Assembly (NCBI RefSeq): GCF_020166395.1
Contig: NZ_JAIQXU010000005.1
Location: forward strand, 62,001-126,000
Reading direction: 5' to 3'
DNA: 64,000 nucleotides
Source of the DNA: Deinococcus betulae
Lineage (GTDB): Bacteria; Deinococcota; Deinococci; Deinococcales; Deinococcaceae
Position 1 is the stretch's first letter; each line of letters starts with the position of its first letter. Under the pieces are notes generated by a model. It saw only the letters and a list, made by a program, of their open reading frames with translations. It had not been told where the DNA came from and did no database searches. This document shows positions 9,516 to 19,723 of the stretch, in pieces. The position numbers and the translations under genes were made by a program.

Positions 9516-10331
9516 ATGTGGCCTTTTGGAAAGAGCACAGCGGACCGCGTCAAGGACGCGCTGAACGAGCAGCCTCGCCTGAAAGACCTGGGGCTCCAGG
9601 TTCAGGAACGCGGCGGCGCGGTCACGGTGAGCGGGATGGTGCCCAACGAGCGCTACCTGCCTCTGATTCGCGTGGTGGCGGAGGGCATTAACGGCGTGAA
9701 GAGCGTAGACGTGAGTGGCGTGACCTTCGAGCAGGCCAGCTCTGCACCGGCGCAGAACAGTGCCGCCTCTCCTTCAAGCCCGTCAGAGAATGCGGGCCAG
9801 ACCACCCTGCCGGAACTCAAGCCCCAGGTGGCCCCCACGACCGGCAACCTGAACGCCCATCCCAGTGCCGCCCAGCTCCAGGAACTGGAGCCCATGCCAG
9901 AGGCGGAAGTGGCCGAACTGGAGGACCGCAGCCGTATCGCCAAAGCTGTCCTGAAGGCGCTGCGCGGCAACGGAGAACTGGCCGACGACCCCATTGACGT
10001 GCTGCAAAGCGGCAAGACCGTCATCCTGCGCGGCGTGGTGGACAGTGACCATGAGCAGCGGCTGGCCGAGAAGCTGGCCCGCGAGGTGGACGGGGTGGCG
10101 GGTGTGGATACCAGTGGTCTGCGTGTGGCGGCGGGCGCCAAGGCTCTGGTGAAGGAGAAGGACGAGACCAGCGGTGACACGGTGTACACCGTCAAAGCCG
10201 GCGACAGCCTCTCGGAAATTGCCCAGAAGTATTACGGCGACGCCATGCAGTACAAGAAGATTGCCCATTACAACAACATCAGCAACCCCGACCTGATTCA
10301 GCCGGGCCAGAAGCTGCGCATTCCGGGCTAA
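9516..10331 (+). CDS. BON domain and LysM domain protein
   Basis: 271 aa, no signal peptide. The first BON module (about 1-70; MWPFGKSTADRVKDALNEQP, GAVTVSGMVPNE) is followed by a Gln/Pro/Ala linker, a second BON-like module (about 138-210; IAKAVLKALRGNGEL, KTVILRGVVDSD) and a C-terminal LysM (about 222-271; YTVKAGDSLSEIAQKYYGDAMQYKKI). This is the architecture of the E. coli YgaU/Kbp family (potassium-binding, osmotic-stress protein) with an extra BON. BON domains bind lipid or ions and LysM binds glycans. Its exact role here is unknown. Confidence 0.87.
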   Translation: MWPFGKSTADRVKDALNEQPRLKDLGLQVQERGGAVTVSGMVPNERYLPLIRVVAEGINGVKSVDVSGVTFEQASSAPAQNSAASPSSPSENAGQTTLPELKPQVAPTTGNLNAHPSAAQLQELEPMPEAEVAELEDRSRIAKAVLKALRGNGELADDPIDVLQSGKTVILRGVVDSDHEQRLAEKLAREVDGVAGVDTSGLRVAAGAKALVKEKDETSGDTVYTVKAGDSLSEIAQKYYGDAMQYKKIAHYNNISNPDLIQPGQKLRIPG

Positions 10332-10351
10332 GCGCCTGATGCGATCAAGAG

Positions 10352-10378
10352 GGCACCTGGGCCATCCGGGTGCCTTTC
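10352..10378 (+). terminator. Intrinsic terminator after the BON-LysM gene
   Basis: Stem GGCACC(TGG)...(CCG)GGTGCC at 10352-10374 followed by TTTCTT. Confidence 0.75.
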
Positions 10379-10400
10379 TTGTGAATCACTACTCTCAGAC

Positions 10401-10435
10401 TCTGATATCGGAATCTGATACCCATATGGATATCA
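10401..10435. promoter_or_regulatory. Probable autoregulatory operator at the padR start
   Basis: Two direct repeats TCTGATA (10401 and 10414, 13-bp period) and an inverted pair TGATATC (10403-10409) / GATATCA (10429-10435) straddle the PadR start codon. PadR regulators commonly bind inverted repeats over their own promoters. Inference. Confidence 0.45.
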
Positions 10436-10743
10436 ATCTTTTCAAGGGCAACCTGGACCTGATCTTGCTGAGTGTGCTGGAACGCGAAAGCGGGTATGGC
10501 CTGGACTTGGCCAAGCGGGTGCAGGCGCTGACCGATGGGGCCATTACCCTGAACGCGGGCAGCCTCTATCCCGCGCTGCACCGCCTGGAGCGCGCGGGAT
10601 TCTTGCAGACCAGTGAAACCACGCTGGCGCGGGGCGGGCCCCCGGTGCGCACCTACGTCCTGACCGACGCGGGCCGCGCCGAACTCGTGCGCCGCCGCGA
10701 AGGGTACTCGGCTTTTGACCGGGTGCTCCGGAGTCTGTGGTGA
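10426..10743 (+). CDS. PadR-family transcriptional regulator
   Basis: 105 aa. Winged-helix PadR domain: DINLFKGNLDLILLSVLERESGYGLDLAKRV, GSLYPALHRLERAGFL and TYVLTDAGRAEL are the family hallmarks. It is a compact PadR-s2 type without a long C-terminal dimerisation domain. The stop overlaps the start of the next gene (GTGA), typical of PadR genes co-transcribed with a membrane protein they control. ATG 10426 is chosen because the domain starts there. Confidence 0.9.
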   Translation: MDINLFKGNLDLILLSVLERESGYGLDLAKRVQALTDGAITLNAGSLYPALHRLERAGFLQTSETTLARGGPPVRTYVLTDAGRAELVRRREGYSAFDRVLRSLW

Positions 10744-11063
10744 GCGCCCTGCCCCCCGAAGCCCACACGTACCTGCGCCGGGCCACCCGGCTGCTGCTCC
10801 CGCGTGCACAGCGCGCCGCACACGCCGAGCTGCACGCCTACCTGCATGGCCTGATGCATGACGCGCTGGTGCGGGGCCTGCCGGCAGGCGACGCCTGGCC
10901 AGTGGCTTTGCGGGCGGCGGGTCCGGTCTGGCCCCTGGCGCTGCGGCTGGCGGCGGTGCATACCCTGCCTCCTCTGCGCGCCGCGCTGCTGGTGGGGGCG
11001 GCCCTGGGCGGCGCTGCCTACGCCGTTCAGGCGGGTGGGGCCAGTGCCCCGGCGCTCAGCTGA
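10740..11063 (+). CDS. Small alanine-rich protein downstream of PadR
   Basis: 107 aa. The N-terminal half is helical (YLRRATRLLLPRAQRAAHAELHAYL), resembling the permease-prefix/DUF1700-type helix that often accompanies PadR regulators. The C-terminus has one or two hydrophobic segments (LRAALLVGAALGGAAYAV). A GTG start overlaps the padR stop. Function unknown; probably the PadR target or partner. Confidence 0.7.
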   Translation: MSALPPEAHTYLRRATRLLLPRAQRAAHAELHAYLHGLMHDALVRGLPAGDAWPVALRAAGPVWPLALRLAAVHTLPPLRAALLVGAALGGAAYAVQAGGASAPALS

Positions 11064-11076
11064 CCCTGGAGCGGCC

Positions 11077-11814
11077 ATGACAGGTGACTGGCGGCGCGCC
11101 TGGCGCTGGGTGCGCGAGTGGCTTCAGCCTCTCGCTGTTGCCCTGCTGCTGACCCAGTTTGGTGCCTCCGCCGTGCGGGTGGACGGCGCCAGTATGTTGC
11201 CCGCTCTGCGCCACGGTGAATGGTTGGTGGTGGGCACTGCGGCCGGCTGGGCGCACCGCCTGGGGCTGGGCGGCTACGCGCGGGGTGACATCGTGGTCTT
11301 CAAGCCGCCGCGTGAGGCGGCCTACGAATGGACCAACGTGTACCGCGGCCTGCCGCTGCCCTGGCGGTACCGGCATTTTCTGGTCAAGCGGGTGGCGGGG
11401 CTGCCTGGGGACCGTGTGGCGCTGCGCGGCGGCGTGGTGTGGGTGAACGGCCAGCCTCTGCCCGAGGAAGCCACCCAGACTTACTGGGCCGCCTTTTGCC
11501 CCGATACCACCAGTCTGGTGGCCAACAGCGTGGCGGCCAGCCCTACCCGGACGACTCTGGCCGAGGTGACGGTGCCGCTGGGGCATTACTTCGTGCTGGG
11601 CGATAACCGCAGCCCCGGCGGCAGCCTGGACAGCCGCACCTTTGGCCCAGTGCCGGTGGCCGACATCGCTGGCCGCGCCGCAGCCAGCGTGTGGCCCCTC
11701 CTGCGCCCCGAGCGCGCGGTGCCGCCCTGCGACGGCCAGCCGCAGCCCGAACGCCGCGTGAAACTGGAGGGTGAGACCCAGGTTGGTCCCCGCCTGCTTC
11801 AAGGCACGCATTGA
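11077..11814 (+). CDS. lepB: Signal peptidase I
   Basis: 245 aa, type I leader peptidase cleaving Sec/Tat signal peptides at the outer face of the inner membrane. One N-terminal transmembrane helix (about 14-30) precedes box B, VDGASMLPAL, with nucleophile S39. The catalytic lysine is K104 in LVKRVAGLPGD, and box E is YFVLGDNRSPGGSLDSRTFGPV. An insertion between boxes B and D (GWAHRLGLGGYARGD...WTNVYRGLPLPW) is common in the genus. CTGGAG is 6 nt before the ATG; the gene is 13 nt after the previous stop, so the padR transcript may extend here. Confidence 0.92.
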   Translation: MTGDWRRAWRWVREWLQPLAVALLLTQFGASAVRVDGASMLPALRHGEWLVVGTAAGWAHRLGLGGYARGDIVVFKPPREAAYEWTNVYRGLPLPWRYRHFLVKRVAGLPGDRVALRGGVVWVNGQPLPEEATQTYWAAFCPDTTSLVANSVAASPTRTTLAEVTVPLGHYFVLGDNRSPGGSLDSRTFGPVPVADIAGRAAASVWPLLRPERAVPPCDGQPQPERRVKLEGETQVGPRLLQGTH

Positions 11815-12142
11815 AAATGGCTGAGGCATGTCGGGTGCTGGCCAGCAGGCCTCAGGTGCTGTCAGGTAAGGCGAGCAGGAACCGGACGGTGACTTGCTGG
11901 TGAAGAGGGTGATAGCGCTGTCTTCTTGAATCTTGGCAAAACGTCACCCCCTTCTATAAAAGCCGCTGCTCGTCACAGGCACCCGACCTGCTCTATCCCT
12001 CGGCACGTTCGCTTGATTCAGTCTCTGAGCGCGTGGAAGCCCACTCTGACGCCTGTCTTCTGAACCTCTCCAGCGCGGTTTTTATGCCCGTGCGCCTTTC
12101 GGGGGACGCTGCGGTGCTGGCCGGCCCGCTAGGCTGCGCGGC
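11815..12142. other. Intergenic region with an orphan promoter
   Basis: 328 bp between lepB and the histidine kinase. It holds a good promoter (TTGGCA, 16 nt, TATAAA) about 175 bp before the kinase start. Apart from a 20-codon frame ending on the kinase ATG (12084-12146, no start signal) nothing coding is seen. Confidence 0.5.
11933..11960 (+). promoter_or_regulatory. Orphan promoter upstream of the histidine kinase
   Basis: -35 TTGGCA (11933-11938), 16-nt spacer, -10 TATAAA (11955-11960). It would yield either a 175-nt leader for the kinase operon or a small RNA. The kinase also has its own TAGGCT box, so this promoter is otherwise unexplained. Confidence 0.5.
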
Positions 12143-13852
12143 ATGATAAGGGTCATGGGAGCACCTGCGCCGCCTGCCCGCCGCCTGCACCGCGGCGCGC
12201 TGGGCGACCTGCTGGACCCTGCGACCTACCGCGCCGCCCTATACGTGCTGCTCTCACTGCCGGTGGGCGGCGCGGTGGCGGGGCTGCTGACTGCGGCTGT
12301 GGTGGGCGGGCTGCTGACCCTGCCCGTGGTGATTGGGGCCGGGTTCCTGCTGGCCGCGCTGTGGCTGGTCTCGGCGCTGGGCGACGTGCAGCGCGTCCTG
12401 ATTGGGTTGCTGGGGGTGCGGGTGGCGCGGCCAGCGGCCCCAGCAGGACCGGGCGGGCTGCTGGGCTGGCTGGGGGCCACGCTGGCCAATCCGGTCACCT
12501 ACCGCACGCTGCTGTTTCACGTCATCCAGTTGCCGCTGAGCCTGGTGTGCTGGGTGGTGCTGTGTACCCTGCTCGCTATTCAGGTGCTGGGGCTGGGGGC
12601 GCCGCTGTGGGCCATGAACAGCGCCGTGCCCGTGGTTTGGGGCGAGTGGACGCTGCGGCCCGGCGCGCTGTCGGTGGCGGGGCTCATGCTGGCGGGCGCC
12701 GGCGCCCTGCTGGTCAGCGCCGGCGTCCTGAGCGTCATGGGCCGCATGTGGACCCGTCTGGGTGTCGCGCTGCTGGCCCCGGACGGCGACGAGGCCGCGC
12801 GGCGCGAGGTCGTGGCGCTGCGCCGGGCGGCGGGCCGGGTGGCCCTGGGTGACGACCTCAACGCCACCCTGGCTGACCTGACTGAACAGGCCTGGCAGGC
12901 CAGCACGGCGCTGGCGGTGGCGCTGGACGCGCCGGACGGCTCGCGCCGCGCGGTCAGTGGTGTGCCTGGGGCCTGGCCCGCCGCCCAGGAGCCGGGGCCT
13001 GCCCCTGGCGAGGCGAGCGTGCACGCGCTGCCCGGCGGCGGCTGGCTGGCCACCCTGCCCGTCACGCTGCCGGCGTCGGCCGGCACGCTGGACGGCGGCA
13101 CCTTGCGCGCGTGGTATCCGGCTGGGGGCCGGCCCAGCGCCGATGAGCTGGCGTTTTTGCTGTCCATTGCCGACCACGCCGGCACTGCGCTGCACGCCGC
13201 GCAACTTATCGAGCGGGCCGGGGCGCGGGCCGGTGAACAGGAGCGCGCCCGCCTGGCCCGCGAACTGCACGACAGCGTGGCCCAGGCCCTGTACGGCATC
13301 ACACTGGGGGCCAAGACCGCCCGCGCCACCCTGGAACGCGACCCGGCCAAGACCCGCCAGAGTCTGGACTACACCATCCGCCTGGCCGAGGGCGGCGTCT
13401 CGGAAATGAAGGCCCTGCTGTTCAGCCTGCGCCCTGACGCGCTGGAAGAGGGTGGGCTGATCGCCGCCCTGACCCAGCACGCGCACGCCCTGGAAGCCCG
13501 CCACGGCCTGACCGTTCACGCCGACCTGCGCGCCGAGCCTGACCTGGACCCCGACGCCCAGGCCGCCGCCTACCGCGTGATGCAAGAAGCGCTGCACAAC
13601 GTGGTCAAGCACGCCCGCGCCCACACGGTCTGGCTGGGTGTGGCCCAGGAGGGCCGCTGGGTGACCCTGAGCGTGCGCGACGATGGCCGGGGTTTTGACC
13701 CGCAGGCGCAGGGGCGCGGCACCCTGGGCCAGCGCTCCATGCGCGAGCGGGCGGCGGGGGCCGGGGGGCACCTTCAGGTCACCTCTGAGCCTGGCCAGGG
13801 CAGCGCCGTGACCCTGACCCTGCCCCGGGTGCTGCCCGGAGGCGGCGCATGA
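12143..13852 (+). CDS. Sensor histidine kinase (HisKA_3/NarL-type partner)
   Basis: 569 aa. An N-terminal membrane region with about six hydrophobic segments (30-200, two homologous halves each containing a DPATYR/NPVTYR motif; sensor-domain type) precedes a GAF-like section (about 240-355). The dimerisation/phosphoacceptor helix is ERARLARELHDSVAQALYGI with H376, and the HATPase is VMQEALHNVVKHA, DDGRGFD, GTLGQRSMRERA. It phosphorylates the cognate response regulator encoded two genes downstream. TAGGCT lies 7 nt before the ATG (leaderless). The stop overlaps the DUF4097 gene (ATGA). Confidence 0.92.
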   Translation: MIRVMGAPAPPARRLHRGALGDLLDPATYRAALYVLLSLPVGGAVAGLLTAAVVGGLLTLPVVIGAGFLLAALWLVSALGDVQRVLIGLLGVRVARPAAPAGPGGLLGWLGATLANPVTYRTLLFHVIQLPLSLVCWVVLCTLLAIQVLGLGAPLWAMNSAVPVVWGEWTLRPGALSVAGLMLAGAGALLVSAGVLSVMGRMWTRLGVALLAPDGDEAARREVVALRRAAGRVALGDDLNATLADLTEQAWQASTALAVALDAPDGSRRAVSGVPGAWPAAQEPGPAPGEASVHALPGGGWLATLPVTLPASAGTLDGGTLRAWYPAGGRPSADELAFLLSIADHAGTALHAAQLIERAGARAGEQERARLARELHDSVAQALYGITLGAKTARATLERDPAKTRQSLDYTIRLAEGGVSEMKALLFSLRPDALEEGGLIAALTQHAHALEARHGLTVHADLRAEPDLDPDAQAAAYRVMQEALHNVVKHARAHTVWLGVAQEGRWVTLSVRDDGRGFDPQAQGRGTLGQRSMRERAAGAGGHLQVTSEPGQGSAVTLTLPRVLPGGGA

Positions 13853-14873
13853 CCACGCTGCCGCCGTCCCGGCCACTGCTGCCGGTGCTGGGGCGCATGG
13901 CGCTGGGCCTGGGGCTGGTGGCTGGGGGCCTGGGGATTTTCTGGCAGGCCTCGCCGCGCAGCCTGACCCCCGGCATGAGCGTGCAGAGTACGCCGCTGTC
14001 GGTGCCGCTGGACGGGCCGCTGCCACTGGACCTGGCCAGCAGCGCCGCGCTGAGTTTTAACGGCGACCGGGTCAACGTGCAGCTGTCTGCGCTGCCCGCA
14101 GGCAGTGACCAGGCGGTGCAGGGGCACGTGTACCACCGCGCGCGCAACCCCGTGCAGGCGGAGGTCTCCCGCCAGGGCCGCGCGATCACCGCGCGGGTGG
14201 CCCTGATTGTCAGTCCGGTGCCTGTTCAGGTGGTGGTGGTCAATGGCCCCGAACCGGTGCAGCACCGCCTGACCCTGGGGCTGGCGCGGGGGCTGCCGCT
14301 GAGGCTGAGCAGCGTGACCACCAGCGGTGAGCAGGTTCTGGCGCTGGCCGCCTTGCGGGTCCAGGCGCTGAACTTGAGAACCGAGAGCGGGCGGGTCAAT
14401 CTGGACTTGCCAGGGCGCCCCGCAGGCCCGGTCAGCGTGGTGACGCGCAGCGGCGACGTGACCCTGACCGCCCCCGTCGGCAGCGCGCCGGACGCCCTGC
14501 GGGTCAACACCACCAGCGGTGACCAGGTGCTGAACCTGGGCAGCCTGACGACCCAGACGCTGGGCGTGGGCAGCGGGAGCGGTCAGGTGAGGGTGACCCT
14601 GCCAGCCGTGTCAGGCCGGGCGTCGGTGACCACCGGCAGCGGCGATATCGTGCTCAGCGCCACGCCCCGCACCAGAGGCGCGCTGGACATCCGCACGCAG
14701 AGCGGGCGCGTCACGCTGCGGCTGCCTGAGGCGCTGCGTACCCGCGTGCGCTTTGCCGACCGCGACACTGTGAACTGGCCGCGCGGCGCCCCGGTCAGCC
14801 CCACCCCGGCCCTGGACATCTTTGTGGACGCCCCACGCGGCGACATTACCCTGACCCCCCTGGAGGAAACCCG

Positions 14874-14877
<4 letters not shown>
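13849..14877 (+). CDS. DUF4097 (LiaG-like) beta-repeat membrane protein
   Basis: 342 aa. One N-terminal hydrophobic helix (about 16-37) anchors an extracytoplasmic repeat domain of short beta turns with recurring SG-R/D-V-L motifs (ESGRVNLDLPG, RSGDVTLTAP, GSGQVRVTLP, GSGDIVLS, QSGRVTLRLP). This is the pattern of DUF4097/adhesin-like beta-helices seen in LiaG. It sits between a kinase and its regulator with ATGA overlaps on both sides, so it is most likely a sensor accessory or target of the two-component system. Confidence 0.85.
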
Positions 14878-15530
<653 letters not shown>

Positions 15531-15732
15531 GGCCAGGGACGCGCCGGAGCTAGTGGGTCACCGAAGCGAGAGGCGAGCGGTCACACCGCGCGGTGCAGTC
15601 GTTCTAGAGGTCTCTGTAGGCTGGCTGAGCAGAGGCGTAGGTGCCGCTTAATCCGCTGTTCCTGAAGGTGGATGGGTCGTTGTATGTGAAAAGGCGATGC
15701 GGCGGCAGACCACCACAGCTTCCGAGTGGGCT

Positions 15733-15871
15733 TATACGGACTCCGATTGAATCAAGCAGAATGCTCGATGAAATCCGAGCGGAGCGAGAGGGAATAGATG
15801 CGGATTTCGCGGTATGGAAGCGCAGGCGGTGCCTGTCCGGCTGTGCTGCAATGAAGCGGAATCCGTATTAC
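15733..15871 (+). repeat. MITE-like repeat, copy C
   Basis: About 139 bp, the best-preserved ends. The left end TATACGGACTCCGATTGAAT and right end GCGGAATCCGTATTA are terminal inverted repeats (TATACGGACTCCG against TAATACGGATTCCGC, reading inwards). The interior is near-identical to copy B. Ends in TA on both sides, compatible with a TA target duplication. Confidence 0.85.
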
Positions 15872-16092
15872 ATAGCGGCGAAGCCGAGCAAGCAACACCC
15901 GTGATGTGAACGCGGCGAAGGAGAGCTGTGGCTTTCCGGTGTGGCCTGCAATCAGGGCTATCCCATTTGCGTTGCGGGTCACTGCTGGAATGCGGCCAGC
16001 TGGGCCGTTGCTATCACCTGCTGAGCTGCACTGAGGGGCACCTCGACTGCTGTTGCAAGCTTGGCCGCAGGCGCAGGTCTGCCCAGGCGCGG

Positions 16093-16098
16093 TAGGCT
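16093..16098 (+). promoter_or_regulatory. -10 box TAGGCT of the CPBP protease gene
   Basis: TAGGCT is 6 nt before ATG 16105. Leaderless start. Confidence 0.6.
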
Positions 16099-16104
16099 CG
16101 CGGC

Positions 16105-17067
16105 ATGACGGTGCCGCCTGCTCAGCCTGACCTGACTGCCCCAGCCACTTCGCCGGGGTCCCGCCCCATCCGGGCCGTGGATGGCAACCGCGCGGCGCTG
16201 GGGCTGCTGGCGGTGCAGAACGTGGCCTCGGCGGCGCTGCTGGCCCTGGGGGTGCCGCTGGGAACTGCGCTGCTGCTGGCCTTCTGCGTGGTGGTGCTGA
16301 CTGGCGTGCTGCTGTTTCGCCCAGCTCTGCGGGCGCTGACCCAGGACACGCGCTGGCGCACGCCCCCGGCCTGGGGAATTGCTCTGGCCGCGTTCGTGCT
16401 GGCTTTTCTGGCCTCACGGGCGTTCGTGCTGGCTTTTGTCACCCTGTTTCCCCAGTCGGCCGAGAGCGTTCCGCAGTTTCTGAGCCGTGGGGCCGACCTG
16501 TGGGTGCTGCTGCTGGCAGCGGGCCTGCTGGTGCCCTTTGCTGAGGAGGTGGCCTTCCGCGGTCTGCTGATGCGCGGTCACGAGCGCGCCGCTGGCTTTG
16601 GGGTGGCGGCCCTGACCAGCACTTTGGTGTTTTCGCTGGCCCACGGCGTGCCGGCCAGCGTGGTGGGCATTCTGCCGCTGGCCTATGTGCTGGCCCGCCT
16701 GGTGCAGCACACCGGCAGCCTCTGGAACAGCGTGATTGTCCACGCCCTGAACAACACGCTGGCAGTGGGGCTGGGCAGCCTGCTGGCGGGGCGCCTGCCC
16801 GCCAATCAGGAGCAGGCCACCGAGCTGCTGAAAAATCCCGCGCTGGCGGTGCCCCTTTCGATCGGCGCTGCCCTGTTCGGCACGGTGGTCCTGGTGGTCC
16901 TGCACCTGTGGCTGACCCCCAAACCAGACTCTCAGGAACGCAGTGCGCCGGGGCCGTGGCTCAGCGCCTCGCTGGTGGCGATCGTGCTGTTTGGGGTGCT
17001 GGCGGCCCTGGCCACCCTGCCGGGTGTGATGGGCTGGCTGACTTCTGTGCGCGATGCCCTGCGCTAA
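16105..17067 (+). CDS. CPBP family intramembrane metalloprotease
   Basis: 320 aa, about eight hydrophobic segments. The Abi/CAAX-protease (CPBP) motifs are present: [10 protein letters not shown] (EExxxR) near residue 147, FSLAHG (FxxxH) near 175 and [10 protein letters not shown] (HxxxN) near 213. These glutamates and histidines form the metal site of an intramembrane peptidase. Bacterial members act in protein maturation or as immunity to peptides; the substrate is unknown. Leaderless start. Confidence 0.88.
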   Translation: MTVPPAQPDLTAPATSPGSRPIRAVDGNRAALGLLAVQNVASAALLALGVPLGTALLLAFCVVVLTGVLLFRPALRALTQDTRWRTPPAWGIALAAFVLAFLASRAFVLAFVTLFPQSAESVPQFLSRGADLWVLLLAAGLLVPFAEEVAFRGLLMRGHERAAGFGVAALTSTLVFSLAHGVPASVVGILPLAYVLARLVQHTGSLWNSVIVHALNNTLAVGLGSLLAGRLPANQEQATELLKNPALAVPLSIGAALFGTVVLVVLHLWLTPKPDSQERSAPGPWLSASLVAIVLFGVLAALATLPGVMGWLTSVRDALR

Positions 17068-17412
17068 AGCTGACGTTTTGGGGTTTTGCAAGTTTGGGGT
17101 CTTTACGGCTGGATTACGGCGCTACAAAGCCGGCCGGCCACTTCCCTAGCTCTATGGCCTTTGGGTGTAGCGCGCATATCCGAACGGCGTTGGTTGGCCC
17201 ACGTTAGACCCGTCAGCCCGCTTAGGTTCCGCTCGAATGAACTCGGAGAGCTTGGAGTCTGCCCGGCGTCAGGGAGAGCGCTGGCAGGTCTTCTCACGCC
17301 GATTACTCCGCATGCACTTCCCAAAGAGGTATGGGGTCAAGTGCCGACACAATGGTCCGATGCTCACCCTCAGGCCAGCTGCCGGATAAGTGCCTTCACT
17401 TCCCATTTTCTG
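17068..17412. other. Intergenic region, little recognisable
   Basis: 345 bp between convergent genes. Apart from a weak 50-codon frame (17237-17389) no feature, terminator or repeat is recognised. Third-position GC of frames here is lower than in neighbouring genes. Confidence 0.4.
17237..17389 (+). CDS. Possible small basic protein (weak)
   Basis: 50 codons starting MNSESLESARRQGERW and ending LTLRPAAG, rich in Arg. TAGGTT lies 8 nt before the ATG, so a leaderless start is possible. Third-position GC (about 70%) is below that of secure genes here and no family is recognised. It could be chance. Confidence 0.2.
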   Translation: MNSESLESARRQGERWQVFSRRLLRMHFPKRYGVKCRHNGPMLTLRPAAG

Positions 17413-18824
<1,412 letters not shown>

Positions 18825-18828
<4 letters not shown>

Positions 18829-19664
18829 TCTCCGTCCACTTTCATGTCGCGGTGGTCCATCACGTTGACGTTCAGGTCCTCAAGGTCCTGCGCCAGCCGG
18901 GCGGCCACCGCCACGCTGCGGTGCTGGCCGCCCGTGCAGCCCACCGCCACCGTGTAGCCGTGCCGGCCCGCCGCCCGCGCCCGCTCGGCGGCCACCCGCA
19001 CGAAGTCGCGCAGCTCGGTGTAAAACTGCTCGGCGGCCTCGTCGCCAAAGGCGTAGCGCGCCACCCCGGCGTCCAGCCCCGTTTTGGGGCGCAGGGCAGG
19101 GTTGTAGTAGGGGTTGGGCAAAGAACGCACGTCCAGCACCATGTCCGCGTCACGCGGGGGCGCGTGCTTGAAGCCAAACGACATCAGGCGCAGGGTAAAG
19201 CTGTTTTCCAGCCGGAACAGACCCCTCACCCGCTCGGCCAGTTCCTTGGCACTCAGGTCGGTGGTGTCGATCACGGTATCGGCAATGGCGCGCAGGGGCG
19301 CCAGCAGGTCACGCTCACGGGCAAAATCCACCATCAGGTTCTCGCCCAGTGGATGCTCGCGCCGCGTAAAGTTGTAGCGCTTGAGCAGCACGTCGGAATG
19401 GGCTTCTAGAAACAGCACCCGCAGGTCCTCGCGGCGGCGTGACAGGCGGGTGTAACTGGTTTCCAGCGCCCCCAGAAAGTCGCGGGTGCGCGCGTCGGTG
19501 CTGATGGCCACGCACTTGAGGCTCCGGGCCGTCACCAGGTCGTGCATGGCCCCCCAGAGTTCCGGGGGCAGATTGTCCGTGATAAAGAAGCCGGCGTCCT
19601 CTAGGGTACGCAGCGCGGTGCTTTTTCCACTGCCGGACAGGCCAGACACGACCACAAAGGGCAT
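18825..19664 (-). CDS. rapZ: RapZ/YvcJ family nucleotide-binding protein
   Basis: 279 aa. P-loop [10 protein letters not shown] near residues 8-17, DNLPPELW, and the C-terminal domain with [31 protein letters not shown] and MDHRDMKVD, all hallmarks of RapZ. In E. coli RapZ hands GlmZ sRNA to RNase E; in Gram-positives YvcJ is a nucleotide-binding regulator. The role in Deinococcus is not established. TACACT (19676-19671) lies 6 nt before the ATG; it heads the rapZ-yvcK operon. Confidence 0.93.
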
Positions 19665-19670
19665 GGGGGC

Positions 19671-19676
19671 AGTGTA
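19671..19676 (-). promoter_or_regulatory. -10 box TACACT of rapZ
   Basis: TACACT, 6 nt (GCCCCC), then ATG 19664. Leaderless start of the rapZ-yvcK operon. Confidence 0.65.
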
Positions 19677-19723
19677 GCGCGGGGGGATGAGCCCAGGGCG
19701 ACCCCGCCCCTGAAGGCCCCGCC

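Larger units (their letters stand above)
15531..16104. other. Intergenic region with MITE copy C
   Basis: 574 bp. It contains a perfect 12-bp palindrome CACCGCGCGGTG (15584-15595) after the response-regulator operon, MITE copy C, and about 230 bp with no recognisable feature up to the TAGGCT box of the CPBP gene. Confidence 0.55.

Noticed and set aside
12084..12146. 20-codon frame with TGA overlapping the kinase ATG
   Set aside because: No TANNNT box or Shine-Dalgarno before its ATG, while the kinase has its own TAGGCT box.
12254..14026. 590-codon minus-strand frame across the kinase operon
   Set aside because: Shadow of the histidine kinase and DUF4097 genes; Gln/Arg/Pro-rich composition typical of antisense frames here.
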